DNA from: Dryobates pubescens
Taxonomy: Eukaryota > Chordata > Aves > Piciformes > Picidae
Direction of reading: 5' to 3'
Assembly: GCF_014839835.1 (NCBI RefSeq)
Contig: NC_071634.1
Span: 11,514,453-11,578,452, forward strand
Length of the DNA stretch: 64,000 nt
The notes under the pieces: generated by a model
Database searches by the model: none
Seen by the model: the letters and a program-made list of their open reading frames with translations, nothing else
Told to the model about the DNA's origin: nothing
Part shown: positions 62,216 to 64,000 of the stretch, piece by piece
Position numbering within the stretch: position 1 is the stretch's first letter
How the letters are laid out: every line of letters starts with the position of its first letter
Made by a program: the position numbers and the translations under genes

Positions 62216-62712
62216 ATAGAATCATAGAATCAATAAGGTTGGAAAAGACCTCAAAGATCACCAAGTCCAACCTGTCACCCAAGACCTCATGACTGCTAAA
62301 TCATGGCGCCAAGTGCCACGTCCAGGGATGGTGACTCCACCACCTCCCTGGGCAGCACATTCCAATGGCTAACAACTCTCTCTGGGTAGAACTTTCTCCT
62401 CACCTCCAGCCTAAACTTCCCCTGGTGCAGCTTGAGACTGTGTCCTCTTGCTCTGGTGCTGGTTGCCTGGGAGAAGAGACCAACCCCCTGCTGGCTACAG
62501 CCTCCCTTCAGGTAGTTGTAAGCATCAATAAGGTCTCCCCTGAGCCTCCTCTTCTCCAGGCTAAACAACCCCAGCTCCCTCAGCCTCTCCTCACAGGGCT
62601 GTGCTCAAGGCCTCTCCCCAGCCTTGTTGCCCTTCTCTGGACATGTTCCAGAGTCTCAATGTCCTTCTTAAATTGAGGGGCCCAGAACTGGACACAGCAC
62701 TCAAGGTACAGC
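62216..62712 (-). repeat. Young CR1 LINE 3' end, octamer-tail subfamily
   Basis: The longest CR1 copy in the window. On the plus strand it starts ATAGAATCATAGAATCAATA, so the sense tail is TTGATTCTATGATTCTAT. It runs through GAGACTGTGTCCTCTTGCTC and CCCTGAGCCTCCTCTTCTCC to GGGGCCCAGAACTGGACACA near 62690. A minus-strand frame (62568-62296) reads [20 protein letters not shown] to VVESPSLD and then ALGAMI, with a short internal deletion relative to the 59333 copy (VFKKRL or equivalent is absent). A second frame upstream (62771-62580) reads the preceding [12 protein letters not shown] part, so there is at least one frame break. Confidence 0.96.
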
Positions 62713-63165
62713 TGACAGCCAAGATCTGATAAGTCTAGAAGTTCACTAAGTTTGTTTCTCCCCCTCCCCAACTTAAACCATAATAACTCAAGATTCCAAA
62801 GAAGAAATCAAAACCTGTGGCTTCAAGTCAAAATATTTCACTCAAACACATTCACAGTAATTTGAATCTCTTCAATTGATCACTAAATTGTCAGGAAGTT
62901 CTATTGGCAATATTTTATTTCCTCTAGCTCTTTTCCTCCCCCACAAAAAACATTTAAAGACAAGGCTGCTAGGTGCAATTTTAGACAAGTATCATTACAT
63001 CCACTGTAGAAAGAAAACAAATTCATATCCATATTAAAACTCTGCAGCTTGTGCTGCATAAACAGTTTTGACATTAAATTTAGTATGGTGTTTGTAAGAT
63101 TTTCAGTGGCCAGCTCACACACCTACATTAAATCTGCATTTGACGATGTGGAGCCAATTTGGACA

Positions 63166-63210
63166 AAGAGAGGGGAAGAAAGGGGAAAAAAAGAAGGAGG
63201 AAAAAAGGGA
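63166..63210. repeat. Homopurine tract
   Basis: About 45 bp of nearly pure A/G on the plus strand (for example AAAGAGAGGGGAAGAAAGGGG), lying between two oppositely oriented CR1 copies. It is simple sequence. Confidence 0.85.
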
Positions 63211-63407
63211 TCAGTTTCTAGCTATTCATTTTGAACTGGTAGTGTGGGTATTTACAGCCAAATCAGCTCTTTTGTACTGTCCCTGGCTGAAGTGGAGTTA
63301 ATTTTCTTCTGAGCAGCCTGTATGGTCCTGTGTTTTAGGTTTGTGACCAGGACAATACTGACAGAACACTAATGTTTTAGTTTTTGCCAAGGAGTGTTTG
63401 CACAGTA

Positions 63408-63690
63408 TCAAGGCAACCAGCACCAGAACAAGAGGACACAGTCTCAAGCTGCACCAGGGGAAGTTTAGGCTTGATGTGAAGAGAAATTTCTTCCCAGAGA
63501 GAGTTGTTAGCTATTGGAATGTGCTGCCCAGTGAGGTGGTGGAGTCACTACCCCTGAAGGATTTCAAGAGGGGATTGGATGTGGCACTTGGTGCCATGGT
63601 TTAATAGTCATGAGGTCTTGGGTGACAGGTTGGACCTGATGATCTTTGAGGTCTTTTCCAACCTTATTGATTCTATGATTCTTTGGTTCT
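63408..63690 (+). repeat. Young CR1 LINE 3' end, octamer-tail subfamily
   Basis: Sense CR1 beginning abruptly at AAGGCAACCAGCACCAGAAC. The frame reads [20 protein letters not shown], then [38 protein letters not shown] and stop. The 3' UTR TTAATAGTCATGAGGTCTTG and GGTGACAGGTTGGACCTGAT ends TTGATTCTATGATTCTTTGG. It lies in inverted orientation to the copy at 62216, about 700 bp away. Confidence 0.95.
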
Positions 63691-64000
63691 AAGACCTTCT
63701 CTGCTTCTCTGCTATTAGGGATGTGCAAGAGCTTGGGAGGGAATGCAAGCAGGCAGATCACCTGAACTAACCAGAGATATTTCATATTGTATAGTGTCAT
63801 GCTCAGCAATAAAGCAGAAAGGAGTGAGGTTACGTAGGTTAGTCATCTTTTGGTCAGGAACTGGCTGGACATCAGTCTACATGAGGGAGGTAGAGAGTAA
63901 TTGCCTTTGCATCACCTGTTTTGTTTTTCCTCTTTCTGTCCTTCACTCTTTTTATCTTAACCCATGAGTTGTGCTACTGTTACTCTTCCTTCACTATTTT
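63691..64000. other. Right edge, nothing recognised
   Basis: About 300 bp of unique-looking sequence to the window edge. Short open frames overlap the CR1 end or run to the right and show no domain. Confidence 0.6.

Noticed and set aside
1-64000. Retroviral, CRISPR, tRNA or rRNA content and a wholly new gene system
   Set aside because: I looked for long terminal repeats, pol/env-like frames, tRNA cloverleaf boxes and clustered repeats on both strands and recognised none. All sizeable conserved coding sequence is explained by the five named genes and CR1 ends.

Overview
This is nuclear DNA from a vertebrate, almost certainly a bird. Five genes with ordinary GT-AG introns can be read, and the gene order is that of an avian chromosome-4-type locus. 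The only interspersed repeats I recognise are CR1 LINE 3' ends, the dominant avian repeat. Several CR1 copies belong to two young-looking subfamilies. Repeated CR1 activity of that kind is known in woodpeckers and relatives, but I hold a lineage below 'neognath bird' only weakly.

Layout. 1-2.86 kb: 5' coding part of ZBTB49 on the minus strand, running off the left edge. 3.9-4.6 kb: a CpG-rich interval between ZBTB49 (-) and LYAR (+), a head-to-head promoter. 4.9-10.9 kb: complete LYAR, eight coding exons, 363 aa. 11.4-19.5 kb: intergenic, AT-rich, with CR1 pieces and a pentanucleotide repeat. 19.7-23.1 kb: complete TMEM128, four coding exons, 174 aa, with its own CpG island. 27.1-38.6 kb: complete OTOP1, six coding exons, 574 aa, with a CpG island over exon 1. 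39.3-49.6 kb: a gene-free interval. 49.7-52.1 kb: a CpG island and the intronless coding region of DRD5, 485 aa. 52.8-64 kb: gene-free flank with three young CR1 copies near the right end.

The genes do not form a pathway. ZBTB49 is a BTB/zinc-finger transcription regulator, LYAR a nucleolar RNA/DNA-binding growth regulator, TMEM128 a four-span membrane protein, OTOP1 a proton channel and DRD5 a Gs-coupled dopamine receptor. The order ZBTB49-LYAR-TMEM128-OTOP1-DRD5 is a conserved amniote block. As I recall it, the block is intact in mouse, while in human DRD5 lies several megabases from OTOP1.

All exon joins were checked by hand for reading-frame continuity and recalled similarity to the human proteins; no alignment was run. 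I found no retrovirus-like element, tRNA, rRNA, CRISPR or convincing new gene. The less routine observations are a 15-bp perfect inverted repeat in an OTOP1 intron, a tandem HNF1-like palindrome in the OTOP1 3' UTR, a low-complexity enlarged extracellular loop and sequon-free N terminus in DRD5, and two CR1 subfamilies with different tail types.
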